A DNA stretch of 64,000 nucleotides from Dichotomocladium elegans (Eukaryota; Mucoromycota; Mucoromycetes; Mucorales; Lichtheimiaceae), in the NCBI GenBank assembly GCA_025716815.1, contig JAIXMN010000013.1:186001-250000 (forward strand), given 5' to 3'. Below the pieces are notes generated by a model. That model was not told the origin of the DNA and made no database searches. It was given only the letters and a program-made list of their open reading frames with translations. Shown in pieces: positions 1 through 10,990 of this stretch; the first letter of the stretch is position 1; every line of letters starts with the position of its first letter. Both the position numbers and the translations under genes were made by a program.

Positions 1-48
1 TGTTCTCACCCATTGCATCATGTTATTGACGACGGTCCTCATCTATAG

Positions 49-1989
49 ATGTGGGGCGACGCTATGACCGATGCCGGTAGTTTGGGTGTTATCTGGGGCT
101 GGTTTATTACGGGTGTCTTCACAATGGTAGTTGCTTGTTCCTTGGCCGAAATTTGCAGTGCTTATCCTACTACTGGTGGTACGTTGTCATTTTCGTTTTT
201 GGTATGATAACCTAGCCGCTTTAGCGAAGAACCCAACATGCGACGCTTCATCGGTTAGGTCTTTACTTCTGGACCTCACGCCTTGCTTCCAAGGAGTACA
301 TGCCCCTTGCATGTTGGTTGACCGGCTGGTTCAACTGGATCGGCCTCTGCTGTACGTAAGCTATGATAACTGTTCTGTTATCAGATTCCAGGCCGCCTTA
401 TCTTTTACATTTACGTTTAGTTGGTATCACGTCAATCGATTTGGGCCTTTCTCAATTCATTGCTGGAATCATTAACATTTGGTAGGGTATCTGCTGCCGC
501 TAAACTCTTCTTGATATCTTATCTTCTATGTATCTTCCTAATCAACAGGCAACCCGATGTCGAGACCTCTGTTTACATGCAGTACGGAATCTATATCGGT
601 ATTCTGCTCCTTCACGGCATCATCAACTCCATTGCTGTCAAGTGGAACGGCGTTATGAACCAACTTGCCTGTATGTATCTATGTTCGACTACTAGCACCC
701 CTTTCTCTTATGTACTAATCCGTCCCCGTTTTCCCATGCAGTCTGGGTAAACATTCTCGGCATCCTCTTCATAGTCATTGTCGGACTTGCAATCACACGT
801 CCTCTCGCTACTGGCAGTTTTGTGGTATGGATCTCATGGGCTCTTTCGAAACTTCTCTTCATTAATGACCGTTATGCACTACCTTTCTATAGTTCTCCGA
901 GTTCTATAACGGGTCGGGTTTCTCGAGCAATGGCTACGCATTCCTTCTTGTCATCCTCCAGTCCCAGTACACCTTATCTGGTTACGACAGCGCTGCACAC
1001 ATGGCTGAAGGTTTATCAATGTTTACAGAAAGGAAGTCCTGTGATATTATGCAGGTCTCATTTACCCAAAGCGTCATTATCTTTTACTAGAAACGAAGAA
1101 TTCGCAGCATGGCTCACCCTTCGGTATCCTGATGGCCGTTGCTGCCAACGCAGTGTGCGGCTTTTTCTTCTTGATCGGGGTCAGCTTCATGGTCAAGAGC
1201 TTTGAGGGTCAGATCGTTAGCGAGGATGCCATCCAACCACAGATGGTACAGGTTTTTGTTGATGGTGTGGGCAATGCATGGACGATGGTGTTCTTGGTCT
1301 TTGTCATGGTCTCTATCTTCTTCTGCGGCAGCAGCTTAACTCTCGGCTCTTCTCGCATGGTCTATGCCTTTGCCCGCGATGGAGCCATGCCTCTGTCAAA
1401 ATACCTTCATAGCCTCGAACCCCGTACGAACAATCCCGTCTATGCTGTATGGTTCAACATCCTTGTTGCAGCCATCGTCGGTGTCCTGTATATGATCAAC
1501 AGCACTGCTTATGAGGCCATCGTCTCTGTTAATACCATTGGTTCGCAACTTTCCTATCTGGTACCCATTTTACTCCGGATCACTGTCGCAAGAGACACCT
1601 TCAAACCTGGTACTAAATCATCTTCGTCGTGAAAAGAAAACCAGAGGTGTTATTGACAATTGTAAATAGGACCCTGGAATCTGGGGCGCTACAGCACTGT
1701 TGTTGGAACCTTGTCTTCATGCTGGCTCATATTTACCTGCTGCCTCTTCATCTGCCCCACCGAGGCTCCTATCACGGCTGATAATATGAATTATGCCATT
1801 GTCCCGTTCGCTTTTATTATGGCTCTCTCGGGCGGGTACTTTGCCATTTGGGGCCGCAAGTGGTTCACCGGCCCTGTTCGAGTCGTCGACGGCCAGGAAG
1901 TTGTTCTCGGTGACGACGATTCATTAGCGTCCTTTACGAAGCAGGACGAGAAGGCGGATTCGAGTGTGCAAGTTCGAGAAAAGAACTAG
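49..1989 (+). CDS. Amino acid/GABA permease (APC superfamily), 5' partial
   Basis: Plasma or organelle membrane transporter that moves amino acids or related amines. Exons read: 49-178, 259-351, 421-481, 549-670, 742-824, 893-1010, 1091-1609 and 1670-1989, giving 481 codons in one frame. Bases 1-48 look like the 3' end of an intron (ends CTATAG), so the N-terminus and first membrane segment lie outside the window. Visible APC landmarks are the TM2 region with AEICSAYPTTGG, then GLYFW, GWFNWIGL, the SGYDSAAHMAEE loop (shared with fungal GABA/choline/polyamine permeases) and SSRMVYAFARDGAMP. About ten hydrophobic segments follow one another, and the tail is short, charged and cytosolic. Family placement is firm. 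The substrate is not determined; GABA, choline or polyamine are equally possible. Confidence 0.93.
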
Positions 1990-2334
1990 TTTATTATACC
2001 ATTAATAATTACATTATCCACGCTACTATCCATACAAGTTAGACCTTGCTTCGCCTCTCTGTATATAAACAACGTTCCCGGGGGAGGTGGAGAGAGTTAA
2101 CGCTGCCACCATACATCGGTGCATTTTCGAAATTGGATGGAAACAGGAGTGCCACACACGTACATAAACACTCGAGTAAAGATGCCATAAAAGCTGCTTG
2201 AAACGAAAACTACCAAGCATTTCAAAGATTGGGCATGGTCGTACAGCACCAGCCATCGTCGTAGTTTAAAAGTCCCCATTCTCCCAAATGCATAACTCCA
2301 TCCACCGTGCGTACTTTATTTTTATATATATCTC
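1990..2334. other. Intergenic gap
   Basis: This separates the permease stop from the BRD8-like start. Short open frames on the minus strand show no family resemblance or splice pattern. I see an AT-rich stretch just before the downstream start and nothing else. Confidence 0.5.
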
Positions 2335-3399
2335 ATGGCCAACACATCCGAATGGACCGTCCTGGAAAAGCTGTTGCTTGCTCAGTCAGTGTATAAGTTT
2401 GGTGAAGATAGCTGGGTGCAGGTTGCCCGCAATCTTCGCCAACATAACATGTTGAATCGTCAGCCTGAATTTTTTAGCCAAAAGGTACATGCACACACAG
2501 ATACAATTGCACACCAAATTGCTGAACCTCCGCTGGAACAATCAACTCTATAGAATTGCTCACTCCAATACTATCTCATGATCGACCACCTGGAATCTGA
2601 AATGTAAATTGTGTGAGTGCAGAGGTGATCATGCCATCTAATGACGACAGGCTCTAGGCGACAACAATCGAAAATAGCAGCAGCAGCAACAACAACAGCA
2701 GCAGCAGCACAAGACATGCCCTCTGTTGTCAAACTTGCGCGGAAACTATACTTGCAGCGTATTGACGAGTTGAAAGAGGATATAGAAAAGGACAAAGACC
2801 AGTTCCTGACCCTCATTTCGGAAATCGACGCGCTTCGGTCGGGTCGACAAGACGCTATGCTTCTTGCTGAACTCGAGAAACGAAAAAATGCAGAAACACC
2901 ACTTTCGGCCTCTGAATCAGAAGAACCACTGGATCCGCTTAATACGCCTCACAAAGATGATACCATAATACCAACGGTGCATGAAGTTGCAGCACCTCAA
3001 GGAAATAGACCCCTAGATGCAGGCAATAACGGACAACACAGCACCGTATCTGAGGAAGGGAGATCCCAATCTGACTCAACCCTGCCGCTCACAACAGCGG
3101 ATGTTCCACTTCCAACCGTGTCAAGTTCTGCCAAAGAGCAAACACCACCAACTCAAACGGATGATTCATTATCATCACTGCCATCCAAACCAAGATCAAG
3201 TACAGCGCCGCCCCCAGACCTTGATAATGACGCGGGGAGCCATAAGCGGCGGTTAGAGTGTCCATCAGAGGAGAGTGTCAAGCGTCAGCGCATTCAAGAA
3301 ACGCGAACAGAAGAAGAAACCACAAACAAATCTGGGGTTTTTTCTAGAAAGCTTGCGAGTTTATTCTCAGCTTTTGGTTACCGAGAGAAGAAAAAATAA
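2335..3399 (+). CDS. BRD8-like subunit of the NuA4 histone acetyltransferase complex
   Basis: Probable nuclear chromatin factor. Three exons: 2335-2484, 2554-2603 and 2658-3399, predicted 313 residues. Residues 1-65 match the SANT/Myb-like N-terminal module of animal BRD8: WTVLEKLLLAQSVYKFGEDSW, then PEFFSQKNCSLQYY after splicing. A second conserved block (KLYLQRIDELKEDIEKD) forms a helical coiled coil near residues 85-125. Between them is a low-complexity Ala/Thr tract encoded by GCA/ACA repeats. The remaining 180 residues are Ser/Thr/Pro-rich and disordered, with a basic C-terminal end. No bromodomain is seen, so this resembles the short BRD8-type subunits. Without splicing the conserved block is interrupted, which supports both introns. 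Confidence 0.8.
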
Positions 3400-3793
3400 A
3401 ACAAATGATCCCTCAGAAGAAGGCAATCACAGGAAGCAAACGATACGATGCTCGAGACGCAGTTTGCTGCTGTTCGACGACATGCGCCCCATGTTATTTG
3501 GAAAGAAACGCGTTGGTTTACACATGGCCGACTCTAGCCATGATGCATGGTTTGCGATAATCAGGCGAACTACCGTATGAACTCTTTTAGATAGCGGCGT
3601 TTGCTTCATCGTTTAGTACTACAAAACAATCCTACAGTATAAGCCTTGCCGGCAAGCGATCCGTGATATACATCGTTTCCCAAAACCGAAGTCGTGTTTT
3701 GCGCAGAGATCTTTTACGGGTGATGACAAAGCATGCACGGCGAAAGATATCGCATAAAAAAGCTGGCAAATCCATGCCTATATCCATTTGATA
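3400..3793. other. Intergenic gap
   Basis: No gene-like frame or RNA gene was recognised between the BRD8-like stop and the first transposon-derived repeat. Confidence 0.4.
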
Positions 3794-3871
3794 TTCTGAA
3801 ATGAGCAATCTATTTTCTTACGATGGGGCAAGGCCATGTCGCTGATGAGCATGCATGTCCTGAACCTATGG
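3794..3871 (+). repeat. Imperfect direct repeat, copy 1 (transposon 5' fragment)
   Basis: This roughly 78-base stretch is repeated imperfectly at 4066-4150, about 272 bases downstream. Both copies begin TTCTGAAATRAGCAATCTATTT and end TGTCCTGAACCTATGG. Copy 2 lies inside the inverted-repeat-bounded element and contains the apparent transposase start. Copy 1 therefore looks like a fragment of a second element of the same family. Confidence 0.7.
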
Positions 3872-4065
3872 GCTACATATGTTTTGATTGGAGTGGTCCG
3901 AAGGTACTAGTATGCATTAAAGGAGATGATATATCAAGCCGTGCTTCATTTGCTTTCATTAAGTCAAGTGATGATTCCCGGATTGATCTTACTATAAATA
4001 CCGGGGACTCGGACCGGTGGTTCCGTTATACACTATTTTTCAAAATCAAAGTTGCACCCTGCCAG

Positions 4066-4150
4066 TTCTGAAATAAGCAATCTATTTTTTTTTTTACGAT
4101 GGTCAAAGTCATGTCGTTGATGAGCGTGGCTGTCTGTCCTGAACCTATGG
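4066..4150 (+). repeat. Imperfect direct repeat, copy 2
   Basis: This is the partner of 3794-3871. It overlaps the left inverted repeat of the transposon remnant and includes the first codons of the transposase-like frame at 4099. Confidence 0.7.
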
Positions 4151-4731
4151 ACTATGCCATTGATGAGGAAACGTACTCACTTCAATCCATCTGTTCTCGC
4201 ACTGAATATCTGCGTAGCATATCGTGCAAAGATAACCTTGAGCTTACTACCACACACATTCCCAAGCGAAGGGATATATAGACATTCGGATGAAAGAAGC
4301 GGGGATCATCGCAGTTACACAGCGTACACGGACCAAGGACAAGACCAGATTTTCAAACGGATGTTTGAGAAGGCGTTGAGTGCATCGGCTACTCGGAATC
4401 CATGTCCGTTCAGCTCAGCAATGGGTATGGCAGTACGAGAAGGACCTTGACAGCATCTTGTAAGAAATCTAACGCGAGGGCTCGTTGGCGTATTCTCAAA
4501 GAAGAGCGTTATTTTAGAATGCGTTGATGAGGATCCATCCATTGTCCTAAAGAGCTGATGGAGCAACTGCTTCAAAAGATTTGAGGATCTTGAAGTATCT
4601 AAAACGACGCTCCTTTGTAGAGAGGTAGGTGGCTCATTCCAGAATGTAAAAAGTGTATAAAAGAGAAAGAAGCGACATCTTTCTGTGGATGCATGTGACA
4701 TTTGATTTGTCATCACGCGTCTTTTGGGCAA
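4099..4731 (+). pseudogene. Broken transposase, helix-turn-helix half only
   Basis: Fragments of one protein can be followed across several frames: an N-terminal part opening at 4099; HSDERSGDHRSYTAYTDQ near 4280-4335; a helix-turn-helix with GIHVRSAQQWVWQYEKD near 4395-4445; VILECVDEDPSIVL near 4508-4550; and ELMEQLLQK followed by FEDLEVSKTTL near 4555-4615. The parts are separated by frameshifts and stops (for example TAA after the helix-turn-helix). Homeodomain-like helix-turn-helix regions of this kind precede the DDE domain in IS630/Tc1 transposases. No DDE domain is visible. I read it as dead. I did not attempt to rebuild the frame. Confidence 0.6.
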
Positions 4732-4788
4732 AAGACGATTTTATTCTTGTGATCCTGCGACTTCAGAACTGGCAGGGGGTGCGACTTT

Positions 4789-5203
4789 AAAGTAAAGAAT
4801 GTTTGATTGTCTGGCGCAGTTTTATTGATGATGGGATGAAGAGTGTAGGACAGCTAAATACAAGATATTGGGAACAGTACCAAGGACATCAGCTTCGTGT
4901 CACACAGAAGGTGCTGTCTTTGTGGGTCTCGAGGTAGACCAAAGATGCAGAGCTGTGATTTTGAGATAGCCGATGCGGGATCATTCCTGATTCTGTGATC
5001 TGTCCTATGTTCACTAAGATACCTTTGCAGACATGATTTTCACCAGGGATCATGGTTACATCTTGTATCACATTAGACGGAGTTGTCGGTGTTCTGGTGA
5101 AGGGAAGGTCAATAGATAAAAAAAGGAAACTCCCGGCAGTGAAGATAAAATTCTCAGCCTTGTCTCTCTTTTTCGTTTTCATCGCTTCTCTCACTCCCAT
5201 TAA
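4789..5203. other. Intergenic gap upstream of P5-type ATPase
   Basis: Non-coding as far as I can see. A minus-strand open frame covering most of it has no recognisable domain and lies in what should be the promoter and leader of the ATPase. Confidence 0.4.
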
Positions 5204-8200
5204 ATGAAACGCTCGTTTCTGGTGGTGAGTTTCCTGTTGGGTGTATTACACCGAGCAGCCACCATCCCGGTCTTTAATACCGGTAAAGGAAGCAGGACTG
5301 CTATTTCTCTTACCTTCTCACAGAAATATCAATCGGTTAGCCAACGATCGCGACCTGAATGGAAACGCCTGTCCTCTTCCACCACAGTACGATCTTTCGT
5401 GTCCGGTTTTATGCGTAACGAACCACAACCTCTGTCCTCTTCCCCTCGTACCCACATGCCCTACAGGTCAGACATTCTGCCTGGATGGCACGTGCCAGTC
5501 ATCATGCGAAGGTATCGAGAATGCATGCATGTGTGCCGGTACAGATGGCAGTAGCGCATACGAGAACTACATGCCCTGTATGTCAGGGATGCAAGTTAAT
5601 ATCACCCACTACGATACAACCAACAGTGTGCAGCAGATCCGGGACACTTGTGCTGCGTCGGCTCAGATAAATTCGTCGGTTAGCGTTGGTGTATGGGGCA
5701 TCGACACTGATAAATCCATTATCTGGGCAGAGTGCCCGGCTGCACCGCTCCCATATTTCACGTTTCGTGAACCTATGTGGGTTGCTGTTTGGGCTCTTCT
5801 CGGTATCGAGGCAGCCTTGCTCGCGCTCTGGCATCTTTATAAAACCGCACGAGAGTTCAGGTTTCATAAGGCAATGGCTGAAGCTGCTGCTGGATCACCC
5901 GCACTGGTTGCCAAGGAGAAAGTATCGTGGCAGTCAGACAACTCATCAATTCGGGATTCTGAGAAGTTGACGTTTCGTGGTTTCAATACGGATTACTTTG
6001 GCAGCTTTGTGTTTGGATCCGTGGTAGTGACAACTTTGCTCTTTTTGATCTTCCTAGGCTGCATCGTGAGCGATTACTGTAAGTACGCAGGCACCGAGCG
6101 GGACCATTGAAGCAATAGTAACACAATAATATTCATCGTCCCATAGACGGTAATCTGGGAGGCACAGCATACGCCATCTTCTTGACGGGTGACTTGTCGT
6201 CTATGATATTCTGTGCTGTGTGGCATATCGCAGCTGCCTGGTTTGGACTTGTTCTCTTGTCCCGGAAACGCATCTTGAATTACTACAGAATTGAGTCATT
6301 CGCTCACACGTCTACCTATGTCCAAGTCGAACGCCGCCAAGAGGAGCTCGTTTTTCTGGCGGACAATAACAAACTGATCGCAAAAATGCGTGAAGCAGAG
6401 CAATTTCTTGCAAAACGTCTTCGGTAAGTAGTCGGCGAACGTGCCTAAGCGGTTGCTATGTAAGACTAATCACTAGGGATAGTATGAATATTCTGGTTGA
6501 AACGCACAAGATAAAGTACACCAGTAATAACGTACGATATTTTGAGTATCAATGCATGCGTTACGTGTACAGCGATGACAAAAGCCAATTTGAACCTTAT
6601 GCGTTTGATCTGGGTTCAACAAATAAAGCACTGCGGAGTTATCTAGACGGACTGACCACCGAAGAGGCCACCGAACGTCTGGACATGTTAGGTGAGAACG
6701 TCATCAAGGTGCATGTTCCCTCGATCCCGATGGCTATTGCACAAGAGTACGTCCATTAGTAATAGTGAGCTCTGTAATCGTTGTTGCTCATCCTGACGCC
6801 GCACCCTAGGTTCAGCTCTTTTCTCTATTTGTATCAAATGATGTGCATGTGGGTCTGGTAGTAAGTATCCTACGCAGGTCCTTGGCTTATTGCAGAGCAC
6901 TTACTGACCACAACCCAGCTACTTCCAGTACTTCAAAATGGGTCTCGTCCAGACATGCATTATTTTGGTCTCCGCTCTTGTTCGCGTTGTCCTCCGCCTC
7001 CGTGCAGAACACCGCGTCAAGAACATGGCCGAGTATATCTCCAACATTACTGTACTTCGTGACGGGGAATGGAAAGAGGGTGTGTCGACCAGCGAGCTTG
7101 TTCCTGGCGACGTCTTCTCTGTCCAGGAGAACGTAGAGTTGCCGTGCGATGCAGTCATCCTCTCAGGTACCGTGGTTGTGAACGAAAGCTCTTTGACCGG
7201 TGAAGCCATGCCGGTCCGCAAATTCGAGCTGAGTGGGGACGATATTGAATATGACATGATGGGCGCGAGTAAGAACAACACCCTTTTCGCTGGCACCACA
7301 GTAGCACAGATCACTCCGAAGAGAGAAGACTCCCGCGTGCTTGCCATGGCCCTCCGCACTGGTATCAGCAGCGAAAAGGGCATGTTGATCCACAAGATTC
7401 TTTTTCCTTCTCCAGTGAGCTTCATCTTTAATGAGCATATCAAGCTGGCCATTTGCATCCTTCTTTTGTGGGGCGGTATTGCATTTGCACTCTCTTTGTG
7501 GTGGATGGGCCGTGGCAATATCACCAGCTGGTTCTACGGCGTGTTTATCATTTCCGAGATCTTCTCGCCCTTGTTACCCGCCGCATTCACTATAAACCAG
7601 TCTGTTTCGGCCGCACGTCTTCGAATGAAGAAGATCCTATGTCTCGACCTGCCACGGATCATCCTGTCCGGCAAGGTGCGCATCTTTTGTTTTGACAAGA
7701 CCGGCACTCTGACACACGAAGGCCTTGAATTTTACGGAGCTGTCGATCCCGAAGGCGAGCGGGTGGAAGATCCATCCAAGATGGAAAAGACACTTGCGAT
7801 GGGGATTGCAACGTGCCATGCTGTGGCCAAGGTTAAGGACCAGTACATTGGAAATCCAGTCGACATTGAATCGTTTCGATCCATGAATTGGGATCTGCAG
7901 CCTCCAGCTGATTCTGGTTACTTGGACACAATCGTACCACCGCAATCGAGTCCGAACGAAAAGCGTGCGCCTGTTCATATCATCCGCCGCTATGAGTTTG
8001 TCCACGCCCGCGCTTCTCAGTCAGTTGCTGTCCTTGACGAAGCAACACAACACGTACACGTGTTCCTCAAGGGATCCTTCGAACGCATTCAGCACCTTGC
8101 TCTCTCAGATTCACTCCCCGACAATTATGAACGTATGGCGGCCGATTACGCACGTGAGGGATGTTATGTGCTTGCGCTCGCCCACCGTGACCTCGGCGAG

Positions 8201-9981
8201 CTGGGCAAGAGCGGGATGACGATGGACTTTATCAAGAGCATGTCACGTGACGAGCTTGAAAAGGGTTGTGCGTTCCGCGGCTTCATCCTCTTCCGTAACA
8301 TGCTCAAGACTGACACAACTGATGCCATCGCCCAGCTCCGGGCAGGCGATACCCGGACGGTTATGATTACTGGCGACACCTCTCTGACGGGCATCTACAT
8401 AGCGCGTCAGTGTGGAATGATTCAACCTCATCAGACGATCCTTTTGGGTGATGTTGCGCCCACCGGCGATGTGGTCTGGCATGATATTGACACGGGGGCC
8501 GAAACCAGCGCAGACAAGGTTCTTAGCGCTGATCCTCACGACACTCAAAACAAGCAGGTTGAACTTGCACTGACTGGACGGGCGTTTGAGACGCTAGTTT
8601 ACCAAGGCCAGATCCGTAATTATATCTTACATACACGCGTGTTTGCACGCATGACCCCGGCCGACAAGGTGCAGTGCGTGCGCTTGCTTATGGAATTCGG
8701 TGTTACTGCAATGTGCGGTGATGGTGGCAACGACTGCGGTGCTCTCCGTGCAGCCCATGTCGGTCTTGCGCTTTCAGAGGCAGAGGCATCCATTGTCTCG
8801 CCTTTCAGTACGAGCAATAGGTAAGCATTTCTAACCGAGCTCGAAAAGAGGGAAAAAAGGAAGACAGCTGGAGCTCATGCTTGCTGGTAGATCCATCATG
8901 CAGTGCGTAGAGCTACTGAAACAGGGACGTGCATCCCTGGCAACCAGTTTTGCCAACTACAAGTTCCTGATCTTCTACGGTGAATGCATGGCGTTTTGGG
9001 AATTGCTCATGTTCTACTTTACAGTTATTGCGCCCCAATCCATCTGGATCACGATCGACGGTAAATGCGTAAAAAGATGGATTCCCCACATTGCCCAGCA
9101 AGCTTGCCTCATCAAATGACTATGCCGCATTAGGTTTTATTGTCACCTTCATGACCTTTGCGATAACCCAGGCCCGCCCATCAAAGACGTTGGGTCCCAA
9201 TCGTCCAACCGCTAAACCGGTCGGGCCATACACGCTTCTGTCAATTGGCGGTGTGGTGTTTATCAATTTTTGGTTTCTTGTGTGCAGGTAATAACGCGAT
9301 GTGATGTAATGCAATGCAGGAACAGAAAACGAAGCAGAACACACTGGTAACCTTTTTTCGAAACAGCGTTGTTTGGCTTTTCCAGCAGGAATGGTTTGTG
9401 TGTCATGAATTTGACAGTGCAACCGTCAATTCTGCACTTTGGTGGCTCATTGGTGATAACTATGAAGCAGAAATGATCTCCCTAGTCATCATTTTCCAGT
9501 TCTTCCACAATGCGGCGGTGGTCAACTTTGGCTCGGTCTATCGCCAGTCATGGTGGCGCAACTATGTCCTCGTCATCTTTTACTGCTGTTTCTTTGTCAG
9601 TACGAGCTTCTTGACATTGGCTGACCCGAATCCATACAGTTGCATTGTAAGGACTTGAATTGCCGCAAAGATCATGTGTTATGTATAGCGTCATGCTAAG
9701 CTTCGGTATTACTCTAGTTCCGTATCAATTGTGGTACAGCTAGCGTATTGACCGACCTTGGATATCCCGCACCCACATGGGACATTCCACCGTACAACTC
9801 ACCGCTGGGACACAATGTTATGCCGAAGCCGTTCCGATACAAATTGTGGGGGTACATCCTGGCCAATTTAGTCGCAACCGCTCTCTGGGAACGCGTCGTC
9901 GTCCAGCATTTTCTGAGAAATTGGGCCATGAAGCGCAACAAAACCAACCCTCCCAAGCAGCGTGTTGTATTCAAGCTCTAA
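5204..9981 (+). CDS. P5-type (P5B-like, ATP13A2/Ypk9-like) P-type ATPase with cysteine-rich N-terminal domain
   Basis: Membrane pump of the P5 subfamily; P5B members export polyamines or cations from endolysosomes or vacuoles. Ten exons: 5204-5240, 5341-6078, 6147-6423, 6477-6746, 6810-6860, 6919-8820, 8891-9060, 9134-9287, 9367-9646 and 9718-9981, giving 1380 residues. A short signal peptide is followed by about 130 residues with 13 cysteines, then a first membrane span near 155-180. Catalytic landmarks: actuator loop SSLTGEAMPV (~549), phosphorylation site FCFDKTGTLT (Asp ~715) and hinge CGDGGNDCGAL (~1057). The membrane-4 motif reads SPLLPAA where P5B pumps have PPALP. The C-terminal half has six spans, including the CHEFD region. 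The first exon junction (donor GTGTAT) is the least certain splice. Substrate is unknown. Confidence 0.9.
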
Positions 9982-10990
9982 CTAATCCTGCAGATTCTCG
10001 TATTACAGCGCTATCTCTACTCAACTCTATATATACTATTTCTAATACAATGTATATTTATCTAATGACCACTGCAAACGGACTGAATGCCATTTCAACA
10101 TGCAAGCAATGGTCGGATATTCCTGGTTCGCTTAAACGGATACGAGACGTGTGATTGGCAGTAAATTGAAAATAGAGTATCATAAGACCATCTAAGAGCG
10201 ATCACGTGGCTCTCGTCCATTGTTTTTTCTTGTTTTGTGGGTGAAGCCAGACCACTTGTTTTGGGCAAGAATGGGGGAGACACAAGCTACGCATGTATGA
10301 CGATGCTTTGTTAAGTCCGACAGCAGCTTTGCCAAAAAAAAAAGGCGGATGCCAAGCAGGCACCAGGCAGAAATCATAAAATGCGAGAAGGACTCTTGCG
10401 GTGGTAGGAAGTACACTATACCACCTTTGGTTTTTTGATACGTACGTTGTTCAATACTTTGGTAATGCAGCGGTTTGTATGAGTAGACGTACATATCCGA
10501 CTTGCACATGATCTGCTATCAGCTTTACCAAGAATAGGCGAACTACAGAATGCGATAGATGGGTCAAAGAAAGTCTACCCAATGCATGTGGGCTATCTGC
10601 TTATTCTGGACACCGGTCTGAGATGGATCATCATCCTGCGTTTGCTGGGAAAAAAAGAATGCAGTAAATGATAGACTTTGGCGCCACGAAACCAAGGAAG
10701 AGCTTCCCTCACTAGCTTACTTTGGTTTGTCTAACAGATATCATCTTGCTTGTATTCGGCCAAATCACAAGTTGATGAAGACGAAAACAGGAAGCGGGAC
10801 GATGCTAGTAAGGTCATGTGCTTTACGCACTTCCCTCTCCCCCCCCAAAAAAAATATACAAACAAAGGTAGATTGTGCAGCAAGTGATCATGCATAAAAA
10901 GGCCCTCTTCTCTTTTCCCCCAAGATTTCTTCTAACTCTTATCTTGCTCTTCCATCAACAGCCCCCCCCGTTTCTCTGGAACGCGAACCC
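9982..10990. other. Intergenic gap between two P-type ATPases
   Basis: About 1 kb without a supportable gene. Short frames on both strands lack domains. A pyrimidine-rich stretch (about 10900-10985) just before 10991 fits a leader or promoter of the downstream ATPase. Confidence 0.45.

Larger units (their letters stand above)
4048..4788 (+). mobile_element. Decayed DNA transposon remnant, probably Tc1/mariner (IS630) type
   Basis: The segment is bounded by inverted repeats of about 25 bases: left 4048-4072 (starts AAAGTTGCACCC, ends CCAGTTCTGAA) and right 4762-4788, whose reverse complement starts AAAGTCGCACCCCC and ends CCAGTTCTGAA. The arms differ by one substitution and a 2-base insertion. 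The interior carries a broken transposase N-terminal half and nothing resembling the catalytic half, so this is an internally deleted, non-autonomous copy. No clear TA target duplication was found at these exact ends, so the boundaries could be off by a few bases. Family assignment rests on the helix-turn-helix fragment inside. Confidence 0.65.

Noticed and set aside
4889..5200. 103-codon minus-strand frame upstream of the P5 ATPase
   Set aside because: Covers the expected promoter and leader of the ATPase, with no recognisable domain.
6919..7524. 201-codon open frame on the minus strand inside the P5 ATPase
   Set aside because: It lies antisense to a conserved catalytic exon and mirrors its codon bias. 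No domain is visible.
9314..9366. Use of an ATG at 9314 and the adjacent bases as coding in the P5 ATPase
   Set aside because: An intron 9288-9366 keeps the frame from the upstream span into VVWLFQQEWFVC. The short 32-base alternative puts the exon out of frame.
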